Source: Flavobacterium aquidurense
Lineage (GTDB): Bacteria; Bacteroidota; Bacteroidia; Flavobacteriales; Flavobacteriaceae
Length of the DNA: 64,000 nucleotides
NCBI GenBank assembly: GCA_900107365.1
Contig: FNPS01000003.1
Coordinates: forward strand, 1-64,000
Direction of reading: 5' to 3'
The position numbers and the translations under genes are program-made. Numbering within the stretch: position 1 is the stretch's first letter; each line of letters opens with the position of its first letter. Positions 20,084-29,341 of the stretch are shown piece by piece. A model generated the notes under the pieces. That model did not search any database. It was not told the DNA's origin and saw only the letters and a list, made by a program, of their open reading frames with translations.

Positions 20084-21517
20084 ATGAAGAATATTAAATG
20101 CACATTTATAATAATTGTAATGCTTTTTTGCAATTTCCAAATCAATGCAAAAATCAAATTACCTGCCTTATTTTCAGACAATATGATGCTGCAGCAAAAG
20201 TCGAATGCGCCAATGTGGGGCTGGGCAGAAAAAAACGGAAATCTGACTATAAAAACGTCATGGAATTCTAAGATCTATAAAGCAAAAGCCGACAATCAGG
20301 GAAAATGGAAAGTAGATTTACAAACTCCGGTTGCCGGAGGACCATTCACTATTGAAGTTACGGAAGGAACTGAAAAAGTAACGGTAAAAAATGTTTTAAT
20401 TGGTGAAGTTTGGTTGTGTTCAGGGCAATCTAATATGGAAATGCCTTTGAAAGGTTTTCAGGGACAACCCGTAACAAATGGTAATGATATTATTGTAAGA
20501 TCAACCAATAAAAACATTCGTTTAATTACAGTTCCGAGAGCTACGGTTTTAGAACCTTTAACTGATTTTGAAGGAAAATGGGAAGTTGCTTCTCCAAAGT
20601 CGACTTCAAACTTTAGTGCGACAGCCTGGTACTTCGGATCACTTTTGCAGCAAGTTTTAGATGTTCCGGTGGGATTAATTCATGTTTCCTACGGAGGTTC
20701 AAGCATGGAAGCGTGGATGAATCAGGAAATGCTGAAAGATTTTAAAAGTGCTAAAATTCCAACTACAAAAGAAGAATTGGCAAAAGATCCCAATCGTGTA
20801 CCGACCACTTTATTTAACGGAATGTTGTCACCGGTTATTGGTTACGGAATTAAGGGTTGTATTTGGTACCAGGGAGAATCAAATTACGAAAGAGCTGCCG
20901 AATACAAGGACTTAATGAAAAAAATGGTAAGCAGCTGGAGAACGTTATGGAAACAAGGAGATTTCCCTTTTTATTACGCGCAGATCGCCCCATTTAATTA
21001 CGCCTCATTTCATCCACAAGATTATGTAGACAAATACAATTCTGCTTATTTGAGAGAAGCACAATTGAAGGCTTCAAAAGAAATTCCGAATTCGGCAATG
21101 GTGGTTTTAATGGATATTGGAGAAGAAAATAGTATTCATCCAATGGATAAAGAAAAGGGTGGAAGCCGTCTGGCGTATCAGGCTTTGGCAAGAACGTATG
21201 GTATTGAAGGTTTCGAATTCGAGAGCCCGAAATATAAATCAATGGAAATAAAAGATAATTCGGTAACCGTTTCTTTTGATGATGTTGCAAACGGAATTAC
21301 GTCTTATGAGAAAGAAGTAACTGGTTTTGAATTGGCCGGAGAAGATAAAGTTTTTTATCCTGCAAAAACGGTAGTTCGCAGAAAATCAGTAGTTTTGACT
21401 TCAGTTAAAGTGGCGAAACCAGTAGCGGTTCGTTACTTGTTTAAAGACTTTGCAAAATCAGAATTATTTAGTGCCGGAGGTTTGCCGGTTTCGTCTTTTC
21501 GAACAGATGAGTGGTAG
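20084..21517 (+). CDS. SGNH sialate-O-acetylesterase-like esterase
   Basis: 477 residues, exported (signal ~22). The SGNH signature is clear: block I SGQSNM with nucleophile S116, an inserted beta-domain at ~25-110 (LPALFSDNMMLQQ onward), WYQGESN in the middle, and D344/H352 in DIGEENSIHP completing the triad. Members annotated as sialate O-acetylesterases in plant-polysaccharide loci remove acetyl groups from plant glycans (for example family CE20). Acetylated pectin or acetylated RG-II sugars are the likely targets; sialic acid is not expected here. It follows GH106 after a palindrome. Confidence 0.88.
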   Translation: MKNIKCTFIIIVMLFCNFQINAKIKLPALFSDNMMLQQKSNAPMWGWAEKNGNLTIKTSWNSKIYKAKADNQGKWKVDLQTPVAGGPFTIEVTEGTEKVTVKNVLIGEVWLCSGQSNMEMPLKGFQGQPVTNGNDIIVRSTNKNIRLITVPRATVLEPLTDFEGKWEVASPKSTSNFSATAWYFGSLLQQVLDVPVGLIHVSYGGSSMEAWMNQEMLKDFKSAKIPTTKEELAKDPNRVPTTLFNGMLSPVIGYGIKGCIWYQGESNYERAAEYKDLMKKMVSSWRTLWKQGDFPFYYAQIAPFNYASFHPQDYVDKYNSAYLREAQLKASKEIPNSAMVVLMDIGEENSIHPMDKEKGGSRLAYQALARTYGIEGFEFESPKYKSMEIKDNSVTVSFDDVANGITSYEKEVTGFELAGEDKVFYPAKTVVRRKSVVLTSVKVAKPVAVRYLFKDFAKSELFSAGGLPVSSFRTDEW

Positions 21518-21592
21518 TCGATTAAACCTTTTATAATTTATAAAGTCTAATCAATTCATTTAAGTTATTACTTGATTAGTTACTGATTATTT

Positions 21593-21625
21593 AAACCTAA
21601 CAGGTTTTTAAAACTTGTTAGGTTT
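21593..21625 (+). terminator. Hairpin of the AACCTAACAGGTTT class, probable terminator
   Basis: AAACCTAACAGGTTT pairs, with one mismatch, with AAACTTGTTAGGTTT (ending 21625) and is followed by GTTTT. A weaker stem, CTAATCAA with TTGATTAG (21547-21579), lies just before it. Confidence 0.6.
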
Positions 21626-21712
21626 GTTTTAAAACAAAAGAGAAATAGTTTAAAAATAACAATATAAAATGGCGTTCCATTTTTAAGTAATTTTACGTCT
21701 AAAAAAATAAGT

Positions 21713-24043
21713 GTGAAAAATACAATAATTCTATTTTTTCTCTTTTCAATGCTTTTAGCTAAGGCACAAACTCCTGTGCTCGAAAATTACAATCCGGTTT
21801 GGAATACGCAAAGTACTAATTCGGCAGAATCGATGCCTTTAGGTGGAGGTGATATTGGTTTGAATGTTTGGGTAGAAAAAGGAGATTTATATTTCTACTT
21901 TTCACGCAGCGGTACTTTTGACGAACATAATACATTATTGAAATTAGGTCGTGTAAAAGTTACTTTAACACCAAATCCGTTTAAGGATAATGAAGGTTTT
22001 AAACAGGAACTAGTTTTAAAAGAAGGTTATATTTCAATTGCTCAAAATAATACTAAAATCAAGCTTTGGGTTGATGTTTTTAAACCCGTAATTCATTTAG
22101 ATTTAGAAAGTAAAACGCCATTGAAAATGACAGCTTCTTATGAAACCTGGCGTCATTTTAATCGTCCATCCAAAGGAAAAGCAAATAATGCCAATTCTTA
22201 TAAATGGGCTCCTCAGGGAGAAATTTTCACCTTTAAAGATTCCGTTTCAGTTGAAAATAGTGGCATCCAATTTTATCATAGAAACAGAGAACAAACCGTT
22301 TTTGATGTTGCCGTAAAACAACAAAAAATGGAATCGGTAAAAGAGCAGATGCTAAATCCTTTGGCGAACCTTACTTTTGGTGGATTCATGTCGGGATCCA
22401 ACTTACAATCAGACGGAACCTATCTAGGAAAATATCAGGATACCGATTTTAAAGGTTATGCACTTTCAAGTATAAAACCATCCAAAAAACAGGAACTTCA
22501 AATTCATTTATATACCAGTCAATCTGCTCAACAATCTTCTTGGAAAAACGGTTTGAAGAATCAAATTTCAGATTATAAAATCAATTCTAAAAAGGCAGAA
22601 AAAAATACCATGAAGTGGTGGAATAATTTCTGGAACCGTAGTTTTATTTATACTCAAAAAAATAATTCTGAAACAGATTCTGTTTATCAAATCGGAAAAA
22701 ATTATCAATTGTTCCGATACATGTTGGGCTGCAATGCTTACGGAAAATATCCAACAAAATTCAACGGCGGATTGTTTACGGTTGATCCTGTTTTTACCAA
22801 TCCCGATTTAAATTTTACTCCTGATTTTAGAAATTGGGGCGGAGGAACCATGACCGCTCAAAATCAGCGATTGGTTTATTTTCCGATGTTTAAAAGTGGC
22901 GATTTTGATATGATGAAATCGCAATTGGATTATTATCTGAGTTTGCAAAAGAATGCCGAATTGCGTTCTCAGGTCTATTGGAAACACGGCGGTGCAGCAT
23001 TTACAGAACAATTGGAAAATTTCGGTTTACCAAATCCGGCCGAATACGAATGGAAACGTCCTGCAGATTACGATCCGGGAATGGAATATAACGCGTGGCT
23101 GGAATATGAGTGGGACACTGTTTTTGAATTCTGCCAAATGATGTTACAGCAAAAGGAATTTGCAAAAGAAGACATTCAGAAGTACAATTCATTCATTATA
23201 AGTTGTCTTCGTTTTTTTGATGAACATTATCAATATTTGGCCAAACAAAGAGGCAGAAAAGCATTGGACGGAAATGGAAAATTAATTTTATTTCCGGGTT
23301 CAGGTGCCGAAACCTATAAAATGGCCAATAATTCTAATAGCACGATTGCCGCTTTGCAGGTAATTACAGAAAAACTATTAAATCTTTCTTCGGAACAATT
23401 GTCTAAAGATGAAATAGACTATTTAAAAGGTTTTCAAACCCGAATTCCGCCTTTAAATTTTGGAACAATCGAAAGTCATAAAGTACTGGTTCCGGCAAAA
23501 TCGTGGGAAAGAGTGAATAATTCTGAAGTGCCACAATTGTATCCGGTTTATCCCTGGGGAATTTACGGCATTGGAAAGCCAGATTTAGAAACCGCTTTGA
23601 ATACCTGGAACTACGATCCGGATGCCATTAAATTCAGAAGTCATGTTGGCTGGAAACAAGATAATATTTTTGCCGCAAGATTAGGTTTAACCGAAGAAGC
23701 TGCAAAATACAATTTATTAAAAATGAGTGATTCCGGAAGGCGATTTCCGGCATTTTGGGGACCAGGTTTTGACTGGGTTCCGGATCATAATTGGGGAGGT
23801 ACCGGGATGATTGGCATGCAGGAAATGCTGCTACAGGAAGCAAACGGGAAAATTTATCTTTTTCCTGCCTGGCCAAAAGACTGGAACGTTCATTTTAAAT
23901 TGCATGCAACTCAAAATACTACTATAGAAGCCGAGCTTCAAAACGGGATTACGAAAATTATAAAAGTAGTTCCTCAGGAAAGAGAAAAAGACATTATAAA
24001 TCTGCTAGGGATTTCAATAGAAGAAAAGAAAAAATTAGACTAA
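21713..24043 (+). CDS. DUF5703-type exported protein, GH95-like fold
   Basis: 776 residues starting with GTG, giving a good signal (MKNTIILFFLFSMLLAKAQ). The N-terminal domain (ESMPLGGGDIGLNVWVEKGD) resembles the DUF5703/GH95 N-domain, whose GH95 form is LPLGNGRLGAMVFGD in the gene at 53851. The middle (~310-700) looks like an (alpha/alpha)6 barrel with acidic and aromatic clusters (FPGSGAETYKM, FRSHVGWKQDNIFAARLG), ending PAFWGPGFDWVPDHNWGG. No activity is established that I know of; a glycosidase on a pectic side chain is inferred from fold and neighbours. Confidence 0.75.
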   Translation: MKNTIILFFLFSMLLAKAQTPVLENYNPVWNTQSTNSAESMPLGGGDIGLNVWVEKGDLYFYFSRSGTFDEHNTLLKLGRVKVTLTPNPFKDNEGFKQELVLKEGYISIAQNNTKIKLWVDVFKPVIHLDLESKTPLKMTASYETWRHFNRPSKGKANNANSYKWAPQGEIFTFKDSVSVENSGIQFYHRNREQTVFDVAVKQQKMESVKEQMLNPLANLTFGGFMSGSNLQSDGTYLGKYQDTDFKGYALSSIKPSKKQELQIHLYTSQSAQQSSWKNGLKNQISDYKINSKKAEKNTMKWWNNFWNRSFIYTQKNNSETDSVYQIGKNYQLFRYMLGCNAYGKYPTKFNGGLFTVDPVFTNPDLNFTPDFRNWGGGTMTAQNQRLVYFPMFKSGDFDMMKSQLDYYLSLQKNAELRSQVYWKHGGAAFTEQLENFGLPNPAEYEWKRPADYDPGMEYNAWLEYEWDTVFEFCQMMLQQKEFAKEDIQKYNSFIISCLRFFDEHYQYLAKQRGRKALDGNGKLILFPGSGAETYKMANNSNSTIAALQVITEKLLNLSSEQLSKDEIDYLKGFQTRIPPLNFGTIESHKVLVPAKSWERVNNSEVPQLYPVYPWGIYGIGKPDLETALNTWNYDPDAIKFRSHVGWKQDNIFAARLGLTEEAAKYNLLKMSDSGRRFPAFWGPGFDWVPDHNWGGTGMIGMQEMLLQEANGKIYLFPAWPKDWNVHFKLHATQNTTIEAELQNGITKIIKVVPQEREKDIINLLGISIEEKKKLD

Positions 24044-24062
24044 CTAACTATTACCAATTACA

Positions 24063-26522
24063 ATGATAAAGAAATTATTAAGTGCTGCTGTCTTGTCAAT
24101 GCTTTTGACAACAAACGGACACGCACAATCCGCAGGAAAAACAGCTGAAAAACAAATCGTAAAAGTCGATTTCGATTTTTCGGGAAGAAGAGCAGAAGAA
24201 GTAAGTGACCCAAATTATAGTTCATGGCCGATTACGGAGCAAACGGAAGCGGAAAAATCTTTTAATGGTGCAAGCTTTAAATTAAAAGGAAATTTTTCAT
24301 CTAAATGGTTTAAAACGGGAATGAGTGCGCCATTTTACAGCCGATTGACAAGTGATGGTTTGGTTACCGATAAAAATTTAGAACTTACCATTAGCGGATT
24401 AAAAACAGGAAAGCATTCCCTGCTTACTTTTCATAATACTTTTGATAAGATCGAGGGAAAATCATTTGCTCCGGTAAAAATATATGTCAACAATAAATTG
24501 GTTGAGACCGTGACTTCAAGCAATAGAGCGACTTCGACAATTGAAACAGCTACGGCTTACATTGAATTTAATGCGCAGGCTGGTAAAAATGTTGTTATAC
24601 GTTTTGAATTAGATGCGAAAAATGCCAATTTAATTCAGCAACTAGTCCTTAACGGATTTGAAATCGATACACCAAATCTTAAAAAACAATCACATACTCC
24701 AAAACCAGAAAACGGAGATGAACATGTTGTTTTGGGAGATAAATTTATAATGAATTGGGAAGCTTCAAAAGATGCTGTAGCCCATAAATTGTACTTCGGA
24801 ACAGATAAAAATGCGGTTACCGCTGCGACTGATAAAGCACCGGAATTCAAAGGAAAACAAACCGATACTAAATTTGCAGTTTCTGATTTATACAGCCTGA
24901 CAACGTATTACTGGCGTGTTGATGAAATTGATGCAAAAGGAAATACCACTTTAGGTACTGTTTGGTCGTTTAGACCGGCACAATTGGCTTTTCCGGGAGC
25001 TGAAGGATACGGACGTTTTGCCGTAGGAGGAAGAGGCGGAAGAGTAGTGGAAGTTACGAATTTGGATGACAACGGTCCGGGAAGTTTTCGTGCTGCTGTA
25101 AACGATGGGCCAGGTCCTAAAACCATTGTTTTCAATGTTTCAGGAAATATAAAATTAACAGATCGTTTGGTCGTTAATAATCCATACATCACGATTGCAG
25201 GTCAGACTGCCCCAGGTGAAGGAATAACGATTAGCAGAGCGCCAGTTGGGTTAACAGGAAATGATGGTGTTATCCGATTTTTAAAAGTGAGAATTGGCGG
25301 TGGAAAAACTTATGATGGTATGGGTTTAACGGGTGCTAATCATAGTATTATTGATCACTGTTCTATCAGTTGGACCATTGATGAATCTTTTAGTTCACGT
25401 GGCGCGCACAATATTACTTTACAGCGAACTTTAATTTCTGAAGCTTTAAATGTAGCAGGACATGATAAATATCCGGCTGGAAAAATGCACGGTTATGCAG
25501 CTACTATTGGCGGTGATGTTGGAAGTTTTCATCATAATTTATTAGCACATAATGAAGGGCGAAACTGGAGTATTGGTGGCGGATTAAATGGTGATGGTTA
25601 TTATGGCGGAAAAATAGATATCAGAAATAATGTGGTTTACAATTGGGGAAATCGTGCTACAGATGGTGGAGCCAGTGAAGTGAATTTCGTAAATAATTAT
25701 TACAAGCCAGGCGTTTCTACTTCAATATTTGTGGCGCTGAATGCTCAAATTGAGGGTGTTGGTAAAGGAAAACAACAATACTATTTTGATGGAAATATAA
25801 TGCCGGGTTATTTTGATGAAAAAAATCAGGATAAAGGAAGAAAATTTACAATATCTAATAAGGCAATTGTAGATTATGACGTGTTTTTACCAAAACCATT
25901 TTTTGAATCTTTCGTAAATACACAATCGGCGGGAGCAGCTTATAAAAATGTCCTTTCAGATGTGGGAGCAAATGAGCCATTTTTTGATAAACATGATAAT
26001 CGAATTATTGGTGAAACGCTTAAAGGAACTTTTACTTTCAAAGGTAGTAAAAGCGGTTTAGGTGGATTAATAGATAATGAGCAAGACACTGGAGGATGGC
26101 CCAATTTTGTTACTGAGGCTCGTCCTGCAGATTGGGATACAGATCACGATGGATTACCAAATTGGTGGGAAGCCGCAAGAGGATTGAATGAAAATTCGAA
26201 GGCAGGAGATTTTGCCGATACTAATTTAGATGCTGACAAAGATGGTTTCACGCAATTGGACGAATATTTAGACTGGATGGCACAGCCCCACTTTTTTATT
26301 AATTCTGGTGAAACGGCAGCACTTTCGGCTGCGGATTATTTTAAAGGATATGAAAAAACACCTGTTTACACTTTCTCAGATCTTAAAAATGGAAAAGTGG
26401 TTTTAAAAGGAAAAGACATTCAGTTTACAGCTATCGAAAAAGGATTTGCAGCTGTGGTTATCACAGTAAAAGATGCGGACGGAGATTCTATGAGCCGTAC
26501 CATCAATTTCTTTGTAAAATAA
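24063..26522 (+). CDS. PL1 pectate lyase with N-terminal accessory domains
   Basis: 819 residues, exported (signal ~22). Residues ~30-215 form a beta-sandwich that may bind carbohydrate. About 215-308 is fibronectin III-like (LTTYYWRVDEID). The PL1 beta-helix runs from FPGAEGYGRFAVGG (~310), with NPYITIAGQTAPGEGI, DHCSISWTIDESF and NNYYKPG. A calcium-binding thrombospondin-type 3-like segment (DTDHDGLPNWWE) is near 700, then a short beta-domain. It would cleave polygalacturonate by beta-elimination. It has more accessory domains than the PL1 pair at 34824 and 37385, so it may act on a different pectin region. Confidence 0.9.
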   Translation: MIKKLLSAAVLSMLLTTNGHAQSAGKTAEKQIVKVDFDFSGRRAEEVSDPNYSSWPITEQTEAEKSFNGASFKLKGNFSSKWFKTGMSAPFYSRLTSDGLVTDKNLELTISGLKTGKHSLLTFHNTFDKIEGKSFAPVKIYVNNKLVETVTSSNRATSTIETATAYIEFNAQAGKNVVIRFELDAKNANLIQQLVLNGFEIDTPNLKKQSHTPKPENGDEHVVLGDKFIMNWEASKDAVAHKLYFGTDKNAVTAATDKAPEFKGKQTDTKFAVSDLYSLTTYYWRVDEIDAKGNTTLGTVWSFRPAQLAFPGAEGYGRFAVGGRGGRVVEVTNLDDNGPGSFRAAVNDGPGPKTIVFNVSGNIKLTDRLVVNNPYITIAGQTAPGEGITISRAPVGLTGNDGVIRFLKVRIGGGKTYDGMGLTGANHSIIDHCSISWTIDESFSSRGAHNITLQRTLISEALNVAGHDKYPAGKMHGYAATIGGDVGSFHHNLLAHNEGRNWSIGGGLNGDGYYGGKIDIRNNVVYNWGNRATDGGASEVNFVNNYYKPGVSTSIFVALNAQIEGVGKGKQQYYFDGNIMPGYFDEKNQDKGRKFTISNKAIVDYDVFLPKPFFESFVNTQSAGAAYKNVLSDVGANEPFFDKHDNRIIGETLKGTFTFKGSKSGLGGLIDNEQDTGGWPNFVTEARPADWDTDHDGLPNWWEAARGLNENSKAGDFADTNLDADKDGFTQLDEYLDWMAQPHFFINSGETAALSAADYFKGYEKTPVYTFSDLKNGKVVLKGKDIQFTAIEKGFAAVVITVKDADGDSMSRTINFFVK

Positions 26523-26524
26523 GA

Positions 26525-26618
26525 TTTCACGCAGATTTGGCAGATTTTAGCAGATCCACGCAGATTTTTTTTTAATTTAAAATAAATCTGCTAAAATCTT
26601 TTTAAATCTGCATGGAAA
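26525..26618. repeat. Intergenic palindrome, CGCAGATTT class (imperfect)
   Basis: TTTCACGCAGATTTGGCAG with ATTTTAGCAGAT on the left pairs with ATCTGCTAAAATC and AAATCTGCATGGAAA on the right. The rest of the gap to 26762 holds a worn GGATAATCCGCG-type sequence (class of 48874-49007) and no ORF. Confidence 0.75.
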
Positions 26619-26762
26619 AATAGTTCGCCCGCAGATTTGCTTCGCCTGTTCGCTGTCGCTCGGGTTGCAGATAAAGCAGATAAAAAATCCGTGATAATCC
26701 GCGTTTTGCTTTAGCAATCCGTTTCACCCGCGTTCAAATCATCACAATACAAACTTATTATA

Positions 26763-28784
26763 ATGAAAAAGAGCATCACCATAGTATCAACTTTTTTAAT
26801 TTCAATATCATTTTTTGCCCAGAATAAAGGTTTAGTGGCAAATTCAAACAGCCCCTATTCTAAATTACAAAGCGTAAGTTTAGAAGATGTAAAATGGACA
26901 GACGGTTTTTGGAAAGAGCAATTTGATGTTGAAACCAAAAGTACATTACCTTATATGTGGGATTTGTATCATAACGATTCGATTTCGCATGCTTATAAAA
27001 ACTTTGAAATAGCAGCTGGAGAAAGCAAAGGAACTTTTAAAGGACCTTCATTTCATGATGGTGATTTTTATAAAATTTTTGAAGGAATGGCCGCAACTTA
27101 TGCGGTAACAAAAGACAAAAAGTTAGATGCAGAAATGGATCAGGCTATTGCCTTGTTTGCAAAAGTGCAACGCAAAGACGGTTACATTCATACTCCGGTT
27201 TTAATTGATGAACGCTGGGGAACTTTAGGCCCGGAGGAAGTTAAAAAACAGTTGGGTTTTGAAAAATACAATATGGGGCATTTGATGACGGCCGCCTGTG
27301 TACATTACCGCGCCACCGGAAAAACCAATTTTCTGGATATTGCAAAAGGTGTAGCGGATTATTTATATGATTTCTACAAAAAAGCTTCACCTGAATTGGC
27401 CCGAAATGCTATTTGCCCATCACATTATATGGGAATTGTAGAGATGTATCGTACGACTAAAAATCCGAAATATTTAGAATTGGCGAATAATCTTATTGAC
27501 ATCAGAGGAACCACAAATGACGGGACCGATGATAATCAGGACCGTATTCCGTTTAGGCAACAAACCACTGCAATGGGTCACGCTGTAAGAGCTAATTATC
27601 TTTATGCCGGAGTAGCCGATTTATATGCAGAAACCGGAGAAAAGAAATTATTAGACAATCTGGAATCGATTTGGAATGATGTAACGTATCGTAAAATGTA
27701 CATTACCGGTGCTTGCGGCGCTTTGTACGATGGAGTTTCTCCAGACGGAACTTCTTATAATCCGACAGATGTACAAAAAATTCATCAGGCTTACGGAAGG
27801 CCTTTTCAATTACCAAATGCTACTGCTCACACCGAAACCTGCGCCAATATTGGAAATGTTTTGTGGAATTGGCGAATGTTGCAAATTACGGGCGATGCCA
27901 AATATGCTGATATTGTGGAATTAGCACTTTATAACAGCGTTTTGTCCGGAATGAGTTTAGAAGGAACGAAATTCTGCTATAATAATCCGTTGAATGTTTC
28001 AAAAGATTTGCCTTTCAAACAAAGATGGAGCAAACAGCGCGAAGGTTATATTGCATTATCCAATTGCTGTGCACCGAATGTAACTCGTACAATTGCTGAG
28101 GTTAATAATTATGCTTACAGTATTTCGAAAGAAGGTTTGTATGTTAATTTATATGGAAGTAATTCTTTAAAAACGATCCTGCCTAATGGTGAGAAAATTG
28201 AAATTGAACAACAAACCAATTATCCATGGGACGGAAAAATTACACTAAAAATTGTAAAAGCGCCAAAAGAAGCGCAATCTTTTTTATTGCGAATTCCGGG
28301 ATGGAGCCAGGGTGCTACAATTTCAGTTAATGGTAAAAAATCAGGTGTTGAGGTTACTTCAGGAACGTATTCAAAAGTAATTCAGAAATGGAAAAAAGGA
28401 GATGTTGTAGAATTGAATATTCCGATGCCGGTCGAATTAATGGAGGCAAATCCGTTGGTCGAAGAAGTTAAAAATCAGGTTGCCGTTAAACGAGGACCAA
28501 TCGTTTATTGTTTAGAATCAGATCAGCTACCTGCAAATACGAATATTAATGAAGTTCTGTTAAACGCCAATTCGACTTTTACAACCAGTTTTGATGAAAT
28601 AAACCATAGAAAATTACTTACTATAAATGCAACTTCATTCTTGAATCAGGACGGATCATGGGACAAAAAACTGTATCAGCCTTTAGCTGCTAGAAAAGGC
28701 GCAGCATATAACTTAAAACTAATTCCATACTTCGCCTGGGGAAATCATGGTGCAGAAGAAATGACGGTTTGGATGTCGCACTAA
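26763..28784 (+). CDS. GH127 beta-L-arabinofuranosidase
   Basis: 673 residues, exported (signal ~20). The catalytic zinc-thiolate site of GH127 is visible: E358 and C360 in HTETCANIG and C435-C436 in SNCCAPN. These correspond to E338, C340, C417 and C418 of the Bifidobacterium longum enzyme, where Cys417 is the nucleophile. The (alpha/alpha)6 domain runs to ~470, followed by beta-sandwich domains (FLLRIPGWSQGATISVNG). It retains configuration while removing beta-L-arabinofuranose, a residue found in RG-II side chains and in plant glycoproteins. It is the last gene before the long leader of the SusC gene. Confidence 0.92.
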   Translation: MKKSITIVSTFLISISFFAQNKGLVANSNSPYSKLQSVSLEDVKWTDGFWKEQFDVETKSTLPYMWDLYHNDSISHAYKNFEIAAGESKGTFKGPSFHDGDFYKIFEGMAATYAVTKDKKLDAEMDQAIALFAKVQRKDGYIHTPVLIDERWGTLGPEEVKKQLGFEKYNMGHLMTAACVHYRATGKTNFLDIAKGVADYLYDFYKKASPELARNAICPSHYMGIVEMYRTTKNPKYLELANNLIDIRGTTNDGTDDNQDRIPFRQQTTAMGHAVRANYLYAGVADLYAETGEKKLLDNLESIWNDVTYRKMYITGACGALYDGVSPDGTSYNPTDVQKIHQAYGRPFQLPNATAHTETCANIGNVLWNWRMLQITGDAKYADIVELALYNSVLSGMSLEGTKFCYNNPLNVSKDLPFKQRWSKQREGYIALSNCCAPNVTRTIAEVNNYAYSISKEGLYVNLYGSNSLKTILPNGEKIEIEQQTNYPWDGKITLKIVKAPKEAQSFLLRIPGWSQGATISVNGKKSGVEVTSGTYSKVIQKWKKGDVVELNIPMPVELMEANPLVEEVKNQVAVKRGPIVYCLESDQLPANTNINEVLLNANSTFTTSFDEINHRKLLTINATSFLNQDGSWDKKLYQPLAARKGAAYNLKLIPYFAWGNHGAEEMTVWMSH

Positions 28785-28930
28785 GGATTTTTTAGGTGGC
28801 TGCAAATAAAAAAACTTTGTAGGATTTCACTTTGATTGGTCAGAAAAAATGTTAAATTTTTATGCGTATTTAACAGCTAAATTCAAAAAAAAATCCTTTT
28901 TAGTCTGTAAGTTTTTTATTCGGATAAACG

Positions 28931-28962
28931 TTGTTTTTTAATTTTTACAAGAATTATATTTG
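28931..28962 (+). promoter_or_regulatory. Possible distal promoter upstream of susC
   Basis: TTG at 28931 and TATATTTG at 28955-28962 (TAnnTTTG) are separated by 21 bases, within the spacing seen for Bacteroidota promoters. If used it would give a leader of nearly 380 bases. Confidence 0.4.
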
Positions 28963-29215
28963 TAAAAAATAAGGCTAAACGCTTCAAATACAGAACTAAA
29001 TCCTGTTGCATTTTGCGAATTAATCACGTTATAAATGTTTTTATTATAAATTTTTCGGCTTTTTCCTCAAAAGTGGTTAAGTTATTCCCGAATATTCAAA
29101 CTATTTCCTTATTTTTTGATTTCCGTATATTTTTTCTTTCTTTTTTTTGCCGATATGGTTTTTTTTATAACCTTTTTTTAGAATAATAGAATTAATACAG
29201 GATAGTGCAGGACGG

Positions 29216-29242
29216 TTGAACTCCGCAATCGTTTTATTTTTG
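29216..29242 (+). promoter_or_regulatory. Probable susC/susD promoter
   Basis: TTG at 29216 and TATTTTTG at 29235-29242 fit the -33/-7 pattern, with a spacing of 16 bases that is a little short. TACAGGATA at 29196-29204 lies just upstream and recurs before two other genes. The leader would be ~95 bases and ends in ACTAACTAACTAATAATG. The 557-base gap (28785-29341) holds no ORF. Confidence 0.5.
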
Positions 29243-29341
29243 GATCACAAATAAATAAATGTATTTTTAACATTTAAAAAAAACAAGTGTTAATTTAAAG
29301 TTGAACTTCATTTTTTTATAAAAAAAACTAACTAACTAATA

